The position numbers were made by a program, and so were the translations under genes. Of a DNA stretch of 64,000 nt, positions 50,141 to 61,850 are shown one piece after another. Location: assembly GCA_050084515.1 (NCBI GenBank), contig CM114272.1:14942001-15006000 (forward strand). Reading direction: 5' to 3'. This DNA is from Blasia pusilla (taxonomy: Eukaryota; Marchantiophyta; Marchantiopsida; Blasiales). Numbering within the stretch: position 1 is the stretch's first letter; each line of letters starts with the position of its first letter. The notes under the pieces were generated by a model, which was not told the DNA's origin, did no database searches, and was given only the letters and a program-made list of their open reading frames with translations.

Positions 50141-50964
50141 ATAGAGGGGGGAAATCCACTTGTCTTTGATCGAGAGCTTTTAGAGGTTTAACAGTGCGTT
50201 TCTTCCTTGGAAGTCGGAGACCAGACCTGGGTCCTCTTTCCTCTCGTCGTTTTTGTGAGTGAAGCTTTCCTTGTCCAAACGATATTTTGTACTCTAGACA
50301 TGAAAGGTGTACTATAGTTCCAAAAAAAGCAATTGTTACAGTCACTGACAGGAAGATCGATACTGGAAGGAAAGTCACTTTGTAGTTATAAAATCTGTTA
50401 ATAAACTCTGAATGGTGACTTCTCCAGCCCTCGTGGGATCCGATCTCTCTTGCGTCAGCTCACAGTCCCCTCGGCTCACGATCATCCATCCCCTCAGCTC
50501 AGCTGAGCCGGGGTCGAGATGAAATCCGACCGACCGGCCTGCCATCCATCCACACGATCGAAGCTTCCTGGGATCGCCGAGGATCTATCTCCACAGAGGG
50601 TTCTCATGCAGCAGCGGCAGTGCGCGCAGTCGGGGGCTGCCATTCATCATCATGCATCCCGCGCAAGGAGCGATCAGAGCGAAGGCAGGATAGAGGAGAG
50701 AGTGAGTAGAGTAGCAGTAGTAGTGTTCGGGATCGGTCGAAAAGTAGAAAGATGAGCCAAGGAATGTAGGTGGGGGTGGGGTGCAGTGCAATTACGGGGG
50801 GGGGGGGTTGGGAGCTATGGTGGTAGCTATGGGTAGGTAGGGACCATCAAAACACTGCCGGCTTTATGCGTGGAGGGATGCGATGATGGGTGCTAGAGGC
50901 TGTGTGTAGCCTCCGTGAAAAATAATAGTTCGATTGTATCTGTGATTGGCTTCGAATGATTGAA
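50141..50964. other. 3' flank of the glycosylase gene, nothing else recognised
   Basis: The first part is probably 3' UTR. Later sequence is GC-richer with a G-run near 50800 and simple repeats. No gene is supported. Confidence 0.5.
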
Positions 50965-51530
50965 ATGGCTCTCCAACTTTCAATTGTGCCCTCTCGTATT
51001 CCAAATTCCGGCTTCTTCCATCCCCCATACTCTTTGCCCCTCCACTTTCTCTCTCTCTCTGGAAAGGTGCTGCACTGCACCAATTCGTAATGTTTATCGG
51101 GGATCCAACATTACGTACCAGTGTGTAAGATGGTGTGGTGAAGAGCTTCTTGGTCGACACTCGAAGCTCCGCACCAACACCACGTTTGGCCAGTGCTGAC
51201 CAAACGTGGTGTGGAGCTTCGAGTGTCTTACTTTATTAAAGGGTCTCCCTCCACTCTCTCATATGGTACTTCTTCCTCTCTCTACTTACTACACCCATCC
51301 CAGTCTCGAGCACCGTCCAACCACGGGTCTACTATTTAATGATCGCACTACTTAATGAGTACCGCCTCTCTGTGTGGATGGCCTTCTACTCTCAAACTAT
51401 CGGAGTCTTAAGCCCTCTCCAACTTTCAATTTTGTCTCTCGTGTACCAAATTCCGCCCTCCATCCCCAAATCTCTCCGTTCCTGTCTTCTGGAAGGGATG
51501 GCCTTCCCGCCCTCAAAGTGTTGAAGTCTT
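50965..51530 (+). repeat. Diverged direct repeats, about 440 bp apart
   Basis: CTCTCCAACTTTCAATT, then CTCTCGT and CCAAATTCCG, occur at about 50971-51015 and again at about 51416-51455. Within the second copy, GATGGCCTTC...CTCAAA...GTCTTA appears twice (about 51377 and 51498). The block looks like a nested local duplication around the hairpin at 51156-51227. Confidence 0.65.
51156..51227. repeat. Long imperfect inverted repeat (hairpin, about 32-bp arms)
   Basis: The left arm starts GACACTCGAAGCTCC and ends ACACCACGTTTGG. The right arm is its reverse complement, ending GGAGCTTCGAGTGTC. Only a 5-bp insertion in the left arm and one mismatch near the tip break the pairing, and the loop is a few bases. 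Possible readings are a microRNA-like foldback, the centre of a foldback element, or a recent inverted duplication. No coding region overlaps it. Confidence 0.85.
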
Positions 51531-54500
51531 ACTCTCGTCTCATGATCCTACCCGGTGCAAGCTCTGTTTCAAGCTCTCCCTGATTAACTCAGACGAATTC
51601 ACATCCTTCTGCGTCCTTCCCCCCGCGCGAGATGTGTCGGACGTGCGCAAGCGCTTTGTCACGAGTGATTGTGGAGGGGTGAAGCTGGAGAAGTAAAGCG
51701 GACGCGATCTCAAGAATCGCGATATGAAAAAAGCGCCCGCCAGGGGTTGATCCTCGCTGCCTTAGAATGCAAGCCGATTAAGGCTCCAAGCCTGCAAATG
51801 CAGAGAGCAGGAGGAAAAAGCTGCCAATGTGCACGGGACGAATCAGAGCGACAATAAATGAGGAAACTATCCGTCTGATTGATTGTCATATATGTGGTGA
51901 ATGCGACCGAAATCACGTGTTGTTACTATTACCACTTACCACCACCCGTCGGCGTTATTGTGAACCGCGGCAGGAAGCCATCGCTAGGGTCTCTTCGATT
52001 CTGCGATCTCCCCCTACTCACGCGATGGAAACGCTCGCGCCAGTTAAACAATCCTCAGACTCTGTCAGGCCGTGTGGATGGATTATTGTTCATCCTGGCT
52101 GGAATCAAATGCCTCACGTCATCCCAGCCATCGGGAGCTGTCTATGAGGCGATCCAGCTGGGGCTGACTTCCAATCCACACGCCAAAGAAAGCTCCCTCT
52201 GATGCGTGCAGACGAGATCGGATCCTCGACGAGGCACGCAAACAAGCAAGCAAGCAAACAATCAATCAATCCTCCACTGTGCCGGCCTGCAGCCAGGCAC
52301 GCACGCACGCAGGCGGTGCGCCTACTGGATGATGATTTTGACCATGGCGGTGCTGCCGGTGGCTTCATGGGGACGCAGCGGATCGGGAGGCAGCGCGTTC
52401 ACTTCTTCTTCTCATCTTCGAATCTCTTGACATAGATAGACAGATAGCACCAAGGAATTCCGAATCGAGTTCCCTCACGATCCCAACGACATGCCTACTC
52501 CCCTGCCCCTCCACAGACCTAGCCTACTCCACCCATTCATCACCCGCAGTGAAGCTAGGCTTTCCTAGCTACTACCCAATCCGTCGCTCCACACCACATC
52601 TCTGTCTGCGCGCACCCAACCTCTATCTGTCCCCACGCTCCTCCGAAAATCCTGGAAAACCATTTCGATCTCAAACGACACTCGTGAAACGAAGTATACG
52701 CTGCGACAGAATCCACCAGAGCCATCGCATTCGCAGGGACGAGCGGCTACACGCGACACACCTTCATTGATCGATGTTTCTAGGAGACGATTGCGAGATA
52801 GGATTCCACAACGCTTGTTGTCGCGCTTTCAACGGGATCGTCGAATCCCACATCGCCTCTCCAACTGTTTTCGACGGTAAGCACGCCCATACCACAACTC
52901 AAGTCCTTCAAATCATCTAGAAACATTTGAGGATCCTTGTACAACAACTCAAACTCAACTCTACAAGGCTGTTACAATATATGATGCCCAAGCCCTAATT
53001 CAGTTCATTTGAAAGTGTACATTTTGGCTCATATCATATGAAACTTTGTAGTCCCTCATGTGCGTTATCATTGGAGAGTGCTTTTCTCATTTGCAAACAC
53101 TTTTCGATTTTCATACCCGGTAATTGGATAGCAAGAAAATATTTCTTATGTTACTGAAAACAAAGAAAATATTTGAATTTATATGTAACATCACTAGTTC
53201 ACATGGTATACATTTGCTAAATTTCTTCAAACATTTTTTTTTTTCATGTAATACTAGTTCATGCTGATGAGCATTTATCATCGCCTTATTGAAGCCAACT
53301 AGACACTTTCCAATTCCATTATCTATACTATCCAAAGCATAGAGATCGACAACCTCTTGTAGTTGGTCACTATCTTCACACTATATGTTAAAAGAGAGAT
53401 GTGAGCATCAATGCTCCAACCTTCAAGTACTAAAATCTTCACTAGGATACAAAAAAGGTCCAATAAGCCACTTCTAATTCGGAACATGGACCCACTCGAT
53501 TTGTTTTGCAAGTGTCTAGACGCCTATGTCTACCCTAATAAGTCTATCCGTCAAGTTGCCGTGCGCATCCTTCTCGGCTTGTATGACCTTATGAGAGGCA
53601 CACTCTATTGTCCGAATTTCCCCATGCAACACTTTAAAGCTTCAGGTTGGGTAGATAGACCTCTATGGAAACAACACATCAAAGAAATTTGCATGAAAAC
53701 ACATACACAAACTGTTGCATAAAATCTTTGCGACAGCTCCTCTTGTTAGTCTACTAAGCAGTTAAACTTTGTGATAAGATAAGAAGAGACATGGGTAACT
53801 TGTAATTTTTAAGCTCACTTAGACGTAGTCTAAAACCTTGGTGCGTCTCAAACTCCACATTAGACAATGGATGCAAAATTGCCCGAGGAGATTCTCTTGT
53901 TCTATTGTAATATACCAAAAACTAGAAAGCTTGGCATCAATATAATACTATACCTTATTTGTTATACCAACATTCGTCCATTTCCTTCACCTCTCCATTT
54001 TTCCAAAATGTGTGTTGAATAGTTTAGATATAAATCTATCATCTTGAATGATTCCATGGATGCTCTTGTCAATCAGTTATAAGGTTATCTCCCATATATG
54101 ATAGATAGAATGATTAGATTTCTAATCCACGGGAAGCCTATGTGGCTTATGGGACCCCTTGCACATATGTGATATTGACATCGCATCCGAGAGACACCTA
54201 TAGAAGATAGGAGACCAATGCTTGACAAATGATACAAGGTTCACAAGTGGAATGAAAATAACAAGAAAATCCCAAAGATGTATGAAAGAAGTACAAGGTG
54301 TGAGGGAATCAAAACACCACTCCTTTTCAGTTCATCAATGCTTGTTTCCACCATGAGTGGGTGAAAATTAACCCCCTTCTGCCGTACCAAAACAGAACGC
54401 CAACCGCTAAACGTGCAGCTTGAGACAGACGATAACGACTGCGAAGATTGTAGCCTTTGATTGCTGCCTCCTTCCGGAGAAAAGTGCAACTAAACCCAGA

Positions 54501-55499
54501 ACCCATCGAATTCCAGATATCCCCTGCTAACAAGAGCAAGAACCAGACATGAAGCTCGGTCGAGTTGAACAAGCAATTGTCAGAATCTCCTCACTCAGTG
54601 GAGTCTCTCAACTTTGGGGACTCTGGGGTGAGAGGTGTGCTATAAGCTTGCACTGCACTTATTTTGAAATTAGTTCTAACTGGGCAAGCAATTGTCAAGG
54701 TTTGGGAAACAGTACCTCGGATAGGACACGAAATCGAGCGGAGACCAAAGCGTTTCAATACAAGAGCAATGCGCAGGATCTCCTCAGCAATTTGACCGCA
54801 TGTGGGCAGTCCATTAGACCAAAGCGTTACTGAAGCTTCACAGAAATTCTCTGGTTCATCGTTAATGACAGAATTTTGACGCTCAGTTTCTGTTTGTGCT
54901 TATGAGCTCGAGAATGTGTTCGGAACTCATCCATCCAAATGGCATTTCTTGTTCGATAGGATGGCTGTTTCCTTAACTAGAAAATTCCTCACTCCAGTGG
55001 ACTGACAAGAACTGCTTCATCTTACATCCACACCATGAACGCTTGCACTTAAAATGGAAGGTAAGAATTGACCAACTCACCATATCAGCACCGACGTCCC
55101 AGAGCACAGGACGCCCTGCACTGAAAATAGGTCAGGTCTCTGCCAAGAATCTCCTTTGGACTCTTAAGTTAGCCTCAGCTATCTCATCACTAGTGAGAAA
55201 TGAGGATTAAAAACGATGGGCTGACACTGAAACTTGGCGAAGTCACTCGTCAGCATATCCCTTCGTACAAGGCCCGTAGGTGAAGAGAAGAAGAAGAAGA
55301 AAATATCATCCATCGCTCAAGCTGGGCATTATAAAGTAGCACTCCAAACTCAGTTGTCAATGATGTACGGCACGAATATGCAGGACGCGGAAGCCAGTAC
55401 CACGCTCTTGCGAGAGCGCAAGACTTATCTGCAGTCTCCTATTTCTTTCTGCACCCAACACCGTAATTAACGATGCCACCTAGCGGCGGGGAAAGGTCT
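51531..55499. other. Intergenic DNA, no supported gene
   Basis: The sequence is GC-richer up to about 52870 and AT-rich after it. Short tetranucleotide runs (GCAA, CAAT, GCAC) lie at 52235-52315. A 103-codon plus-strand frame at 53411-53722 has a balanced composition and could be a gene relic, but I recognise no family and see no partner exons. A GAAGAA run lies at about 55278-55300. Confidence 0.45.
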
Positions 55500-55534
55500 C
55501 GATGCCACGCCGGCAATTACGTGGCGTGGCATCG
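55500..55534. repeat. Perfect 12-bp stem hairpin with 11-base loop
   Basis: CGATGCCACGCC at 55500-55511 and GGCGTGGCATCG at 55523-55534 are exact reverse complements. A partial extra copy of the arm, CGATGCCACC, occurs about 30 bp upstream. No neighbouring gene uses it in an obvious way. Confidence 0.75.
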
Positions 55535-58270
55535 GGAGGCATAGATAGAGCAGAGCACACCTGTCCTGACACCGGCTTTGGGTGGATCAATCATCAGTGT
55601 CCGCTCTTCTCTTCCTTCTCTCTCTTGCTCTTACTAAGTAACTACCCCTCTGGTTGCGGCCCAAAGGTTATTCCGCAACAACCACACTAGGACATGTGGC
55701 AGTCAGGATCTCAATATCATTCTCATTCTCTTCTGGATGGCAATGACTCACACTCGTTCCCCCGACCTGTATGGTATTGATCATGCACGTCCAAATGATG
55801 TCCACTCCCGACAAAGTCCTCCTCTCCATGGACGGTAACACTACGTGGATGCTGAAGACACACATTTTTCTAGTCCCCTTGCAGACGACCGAACTCGATC
55901 GTCGCACTCTGCCGAGCTGCGTTGTAGTAGTGCACGTATGCGAAAACTCGAGCCAGATTGTGATTTCTCTTCAAGTGCAGTCACGCAATCGGTCCTCATT
56001 TTGGTGCCATTTTTCCTGCGCGGCCCCTTCGTTTCTAGAGCACTCGCGTGCCATTTTAACCTTTCCACTGGTCGCCCAATCGCACCACTCGAGCCACACG
56101 AATAACTCAAGCTCTTGCCTCAAGACATATGGGAGAGTTGTAGCTTCGTTCTCGAAGAACGAACATGACCTCAGCGCGACTCCGCATTCCTCGCCGTTAC
56201 GATAGTAGTACCACTCTTCGAGCAGAAACTCATGCGCTTGTGACACCCGGCTGCATGCTCCAAACACGAATTTTCGTCCAATGCGTTGTTTATACACCAT
56301 ATCGATCGATGATCCAAAATCTCTCGTTGCTACACACCACACCCGCATTCGCGGCGGACTCCGGCTTTGCCACTGGCATCACCTCGCCTCTACCAAAAAT
56401 GTCACTCCCGCAGGGTGCCTCCGCACATAACGGCACTCAGCAATGAAGGAGTAGCGCGTCTACGAAAGTCCAATCGCGAGTGGCACGCGGATTGAAGCTT
56501 CGGCATATGTGATCTCCTTCTCGTCCTTGGATCCTGCCCTGCCCTGCCCTTGTACTTACTCGCTCCGAATGTAATTCCCCTGTGGCGGCTGCGTCGATGC
56601 TTCATCCGCACCCGTACATACGGGATTCCCTCATTCGTGCCGATCTCTACATGACACGTGAGGGTGATCTCTACATGACACGTGAGGGTGAGGTGGTTGT
56701 GGCGGACGTGGTAGTCACAGATCCTACGCGGGAGGTAGTGCGAGCCCAAGTGGTGGCCCAAAGGCGAATGCTACAAAGATGGCGGCGCGAAGAAGACACA
56801 TATCTACTGATGACTACCACGAGGGACACATCTTCATCGGCCATAGAGATGTATGGGGCTATGGGGACTTTCGTTCCTCACGGATGCGCCCATCATCTCC
56901 ACTCGAGAAATGGGTTGTCCTTAGCTCTCGATTCTGATCCTTGGCTAATGGGATTTTAGCGGGCTCTGGGAGACGCCCTGGCCTTAGTAGTAGTCATAGC
57001 TCTCTTGTTGTTCTTGATATTGTCTCGATTGTTGGTGAGTTCCCCTGTCGTTAGGGGGAATGCCCCTTCTTCCTTTTTTCGGTCGTGTTGTGGCCTTCAG
57101 GTTTTGACTCTTTGAGTCCCCCTCTTTTGTACTTCCGATGGGTTTTCCATCACTCGTTTTTATCGAAGTGCATCTTTGTTTCCATACCAGGTCTTCAAAC
57201 CATTTGTGCAACAGATTATTCCAAACTTGCACGATAGATAATTTTTTACATATAAGGCCCAGAGTAATCTATGATATAATGCGAGGAAGGCGGGTTACCT
57301 TTTTGGAAATTTTTTTTTCCTCCATAAATAATCTATAATATTAACGAAACATGGGGTTCTAAAGAAGGAGAAAAGAAATTCTATCTATAAGAAGTGAAGC
57401 CAACCTAATGAAAAAATTTGTACAGTGTTTGGCTCTAAGGGACCCTTATTTTTTCCTCCGAATCAAATCTCCGATCCTTTCGTTTTTGGCTGAAAACGAG
57501 ACTCAAGTCTATTTTTTCCGTCCGAATCTAATCTGCTCCGTAAAAAGTGTTTCATTAGTTACATGTGTCATTACGACAATGCCGGCCTATTGTATCCACA
57601 CAAGTGTGTGATAGGTATGATTGTTGCTCCGGTATAACTCGATCTTGCACAGCCAAAGTTTGAGACATTCAACCTTCAAAGTTGGTGTGAAGTGAGTCTC
57701 GTCTGCAGGTGGAGGTGAAATCGTAGGAACACAACACAGAGCCGAGGGCAACTTTTCTTTCTCCCCCATTGCCATCGTTTCTTCGACGTGAGATTCGGCC
57801 TATAAAATTGACGTCGAGTCGGCAGGATTGTGTATCGAAACTCCAGTGTGTCTTGATCCCGCTCCTTATTTGCCACCCTCTCCTGGTCCCGACTTCCTAC
57901 TTCGAGGCTCCGATGATCGATGGATTGAAACCCTGCTGCGGGTTCTCTTGCCTCCTCCATCTTTCTTGCTTTTGTCTCTATTTCCTCGATCCTTTTGGTT
58001 CCTCTCGCGCTCTTTGTCCTCTCCTCGATTGCGTTTGGTTTTATGATTGTTTCCATGGCCATCATCTTCACTCTTTATGTTTGAACTCTTGATACACTCT
58101 CTGTCATCCTCCACTCTACCACCATCCCCATTGATCTCCTTCAGGATTCTCCATAGTTTTCTCTAGGTAATCATATGTTAAGATTGGGGACATACAGGTA
58201 GACGGGCCAACTTCAATATCGAGATCGCGAGCTTCCATGATAGGAGCCAGATTCGATGATTCCTTTGCTG
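55535..58270. other. Intergenic DNA with possible gene or element relics
   Basis: A 24-bp unit starting GATCTCTACATGACACG is duplicated in tandem at about 56642-56690. Minus-strand frames at 56984-57232 (rich in Lys, Arg and Gln, gag-like in composition) and 57866-58114 (rich in Arg, Lys, Ser and Asp, like the charged tails of RNA-binding proteins) could be relics, but no catalytic or fold-defining motif is visible. I cannot assign any of these. Confidence 0.35.
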
Positions 58271-58312
58271 CCCTTGGACCTCCGCCAAAAATTGGGTTTT
58301 TTTTGCCTATTG

Positions 58313-58387
<75 letters not shown>

Positions 58388-58619
58388 AGAAGTACGATTT
58401 TAGTGGATCTCTAGCGTTTCTTTCATCTTTTTGGAGGTCCAACGGAAATTGCATATCATTGCAGTCCCAGAGCCCTTGGACCTCCGCCAAAAATTGGGTT
58501 TGTTGTTGCCCATTGCCTCTCTCTCTCTCTCTCTAGAAGTACGATTTTAGTGGATCTCTAACGTTTCTTTCATCTTTTCGGAGGTCCAACGGAAATTGCA
58601 TATCATTGCAGTCCCAGAG
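58271..58619 (+). repeat. Tandem duplication of a unit that contains a (CT)n tract
   Basis: Unit 1 (58271-58472) and unit 2 (58473-58619) both begin CCCTTGGACCTCCGCCAAAA and end CATTGCAGTCCCAGAG. They are nearly identical outside the microsatellite, with few substitutions. The CT tract is about 72 bp in unit 1 (58313-58385) and about 18 bp in unit 2 (58517-58534), which accounts for the 55-bp length difference. Confidence 0.95.
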
Positions 58620-58775
58620 TACATGAATTCACCAACGAACTCTTCTCCTACGACTGATTTCCCATCTTACCCCGTACCTTAGACAACATCTGTCTTCAAT
58701 CGCGACTTTGAAACCGCCTGCAAAGAATTGGATTGACACGAAATAATGAGCTGCAATGCAAGCATCTGCGGAGTA

Positions 58776-58901
58776 TGTCGTGCGCATACACATCGCTACA
58801 CAACATACATCGCTGTCACCGAACATACACACAAACACGCATGATCCCATGCTAACTCATGGCATCCAAACAACGAGACAAGAAGTACCAAAATATCTCC
58901 A
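58776..58901 (-). mobile_element. Short LTR-like direct repeat, copy 1
   Basis: On the plus strand it begins TGTCGTGCGCATACAC and ends AAATATCTCCA, so on the minus strand it reads TGGAG...GACA with the TG...CA ends of an LTR. It is nearly identical to 59419-59541; copy 2 has a small deletion near the start. The two copies bracket a 517-bp segment. Confidence 0.75.
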
Positions 58902-59418
58902 ATAAAGTAAGATCCAATCTCTCTCTCCACCATCTCACACCATAGCTCTCAAAGGTGTGCACTCTCTCTCATGTCAAACCAAACCCACTCTCCTAATGAG
59001 AGGCTTGGGTTACACTCACAAGGCAAGGTACCATAACTCCGCCGCCTCATGCCAAGAGGTTCAACAAAGAGAGAATGAGCTCTCAAGCTCTCTCTCCTTG
59101 AGGTATACCCCTCCCCTCTCCCAAGCTCTCTCCATGGTAACCTATTCTCCCAAGTCACCTCCTTGGCTCTTGACCTGATGTAGGAGGTCAAGGGCCACTT
59201 ACCAAAAATAGTAAGTCAATCATATATTCAAAATGGTACTTACCTAAAATAGTAAGTTCCTCAATATGGCTCCAAATGAGCCGAAACGAAGGGGAAACCT
59301 GCTATCTCAGGTTTCCAAGGGCCTCAGCAGGTCACCCTCGACCTACTGGGCTTGTCCTCCACTACTCATGAAGGCGCTCTATTAGATCTCACCGATCTAT
59401 CCTAAAAGACGTGACAGC
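58902..59418 (-). mobile_element. 517-bp segment between the two LTR-like repeats
   Basis: It is non-coding, with CT-rich stretches, and shares blocks in order with the diverged repeat at 29225-29640, which shows that it belongs to a dispersed family. With its flanking repeats (766 bp in total) it has the architecture of a TRIM, a miniature retrotransposon. I do not see a clear tRNA primer-binding site next to either repeat and the flanks give no target-site duplication, so the TRIM reading is provisional. Confidence 0.5.
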
Positions 59419-59541
59419 TGTCGTGCGCATACACATCGCTACACAACATACATTGTCACCGAACACACACACAAACACGCATGATCCCATGCTAACTCAT
59501 GGCATCCAAACAACGAGACAAGAAGTACCAAAATATCTCCA
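59419..59541 (-). mobile_element. Short LTR-like direct repeat, copy 2
   Basis: Same ends as copy 1. Immediately upstream on the minus strand is a purine run (AGGGGGGCGA), resembling the polypurine tract that precedes a 3' LTR, and the integrase-PHD frame ends some 180 bp further upstream. This copy may therefore be the 3' LTR of the integrase-bearing element. Confidence 0.65.
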
Positions 59542-59723
59542 ATCGCCCCCCTAGCTGGTGGTTAGGTCCCTCTAACTCCAAATAGCCATCTATCCCTACC
59601 TACCATGACATACATCTCTCGGACGCTAAGAGCAAGAAGGCCGGGTGCTCATGTGGCCCCATCGTTAGTCGCCTCCTTGTCATCCATGTCATAGACACAA
59701 GTCGGAATGTAGAACTACCTTCT

Positions 59724-60470
59724 CTATGTACATCTGGGACACATCCATCGTCCCTGAGGAACCCTAGTGAGAGGTGGCGTCAAACATGCCATATGCCATC
59801 CTCTCGAACACCCATCACAGACTAGCATCGTGGCCGCATCACGGGCATAACCACACAACATACAACGCAAGCCTGCAGGAACTACTGCTAAGCTCGGATC
59901 TACTGTACCATCAATGTTAGGAAGGTGACATGACGCACAATTACGCACATGGTCCTTCCATACTATACCATCGCGTCCCTCCAGCAAGAGAACACCCGAT
60001 GGCAAAATGTCACGCACTCTCAGGATAGTGCGCCCTGCAGTCACATCCAACGTCATCGGTGCCGTATGCTGCAAGTAGACATAATCTCCCTGATGAAACC
60101 TCCGGATAGTTGGTCGATAACAACCACCTCGAATAGTCGCATACCTCAACGTATCCCGATGCTGTGAAATCGCCAAGTTCTCGAATGCCATGGGCATCAC
60201 TCTCCGAAATAACTCAACCCTCTGAGAACATGCTCGCACCCATACATCTGAGTCATCAAGGTTCAGCACCTCACCAACATCTCGACGAATGGCCGTAGGT
60301 AAATCTGGCTCTCGGCCATAAAATAGCAAGTACGGTGAAAAAGACGCTAATGATGTCTGCATGCTGAATCTGTATCCCATCGCCAACCATGGCAACTGGA
60401 GGTCGCGAGAGCAGTCACGATTGTCATAAAGGACGGCCTTTACAAAATTCCTTCGTCCGGAGCGGATCCC
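59724..60470 (-). pseudogene. Ty3/gypsy-type integrase C-terminus fused to a PHD finger, 5'-truncated
   Basis: The minus-strand frame is open from an in-frame TGA at 60471-60473 to a TAG at 59724-59726, about 248 codons. It reads through the end of an integrase core (LPWLAMGYRFSMQTSLASF, then SPYLLFYGREPDLP) and a C-terminal segment (GDYVYLQH, then TILRVRDILPSGVLLLEGRDG). It finishes with a complete C4HC3 PHD finger (59730-59864): CMLC, an 11-residue spacer, CDGC, His after four residues, Cys after two, then CPRC. There is no other Pol sequence, so the protein cannot function alone. The PHD closely follows the type that reads unmodified histone H3 (CDxCSRxxH, PPL, GxWxCPRC). Such a module could guide integration, but that is inference. 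The stop upstream marks truncation or decay. Confidence 0.85.
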
Positions 60471-60473
60471 TCA

Positions 60474-61335
60474 ATTGGACCCTCATATTTGCTCGTCCTC
60501 TTAGAGCTACAAATATGACACGTACCCTCACAAGCCCTATGCCGGCGATTCTGCTTTTAATGTGTTTCGCTCTGGTTATGGGGACGACGTGTCGCTACGT
60601 GGTTTATTCATGCACAAGTAGTAGGGGCCGTAAATACAAGTTTCTTTTATTCAAACGTCATTCCTTCCATACCTTTTAGGTTCGGCACACTAATCATTAT
60701 ATACCTCGCGAGGGGTAAAGTACAAAAACATACTAAATATACCGAATTATACCGTTTTCACACGAACAACTTCACGAATCCTGAGTGTTGAAGAACCCGC
60801 CTGCTGGCCCAATGGCAAAGCGCACAGAAGTACGCTCATCTATCTACTGTCTACCAAACAAAAAAAAACAAAAAGATGCACTTCGCAAAACTGCTCCTCC
60901 ATCCTCCATAGCTACGTACCCGTGAACTTGGAAGGCGACGAAGACGACGGCGAAGTAGGAGATAAAAGACGTCGTCACCTGTCGTCTATTTAAGCCGTGT
61001 GCTCGGGGCTGAGGTGGAGGCTAGTGAAGGGTCGTTCGCACTCGCGCGAGCTGGACTGTCGGCGGTGATTCGGGCGGTAAGGATCTGTGGAGCGTGTCTG
61101 GCGCAATCATGCTGCTGTTTTGTTCGTTCAATTGGGGATGTGTGATGGTGGGCGAGAGTTGAGGGGCGAAGGTCTGAGTTTTTAGGGCCATTGATTCATT
61201 ATCGAATCGCCGTCATCTGTCGATCCGTCGACCGCCTTCTTCAGAGCGATTTTGAAAGCTCTCTTTTGCCCATTAAGTTTTCCTGCCCCTATGGGTGTGT
61301 GGTTGACAGTTTGAAGGTCAGCAGTGTCGGGTTTA

Positions 61336-61371
<36 letters not shown>

Positions 61372-61850
61372 ACTGATTCGCGCGTGGACCGGCTTCTTCA
61401 GAGCAAGTTCGAGTACTTTTCGTCGTCACTAGCAGTACTCCAACGCAAAACGACGTGTCTTGGTGAGTGCAATTAGAATCAGGTATGGTGTGGCTGTTGG
61501 CGTTTCGAGGAGGCCACCCGAAGAGCACCGGAGTGTCAAGGCTCCAGTGGATTTGGAGCTGTGTACGGGGCATTTCATGTGTGCTGAAGCCGCGGCCTCC
61601 GGGACACCGCGCTATGGATATCCTACTTGTTTTCTTCGCGAAGCAGAGTGTAGTTTGCGTTTCGCATGCTGATTTCAGAGAAGGCGTGATTCGCGTTTAG
61701 GTGCAGATCGACCTCGAGAGTGGCAAGAACGTGGTGTGTTGATTATCGGGTTGTAGCCTTGAGATGAGGGTACGGAGACGCTGCTGCAATTGACGCTGCG
61801 TTTGGTGCCATGATTTTTCCAGTGTACTTCCACGATTCAAGAGAGTTTCG
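60474..61850 (+). promoter_or_regulatory. Upstream region and probable 5' leader of the chalcone isomerase family gene
   Basis: The retroelement remnant ends near 60474. GC content rises from about 60900 towards the start codon at 61851. A (CT)n tract occupies 61339-61369, a typical binding context for plant GAGA/BPC factors. A repeated phrase, GACCG(C/G)CTTCTTCAGAGC, occurs near 61229 and 61387. No TATA box or transcription start could be fixed. Confidence 0.45.

Noticed and set aside
56984-57232. Gag-like minus-strand frame belonging to the integrase-bearing element
   Set aside because: Gag should lie upstream of integrase on the same strand. This frame lies downstream of it, and no zinc knuckle is visible.
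57676-58114. Minus-strand charged protein as an RNA-binding or splicing factor
   Set aside because: The RS/KE-rich composition is suggestive, but two overlapping frames share it, no defining motif is present and no adjoining exons were found.
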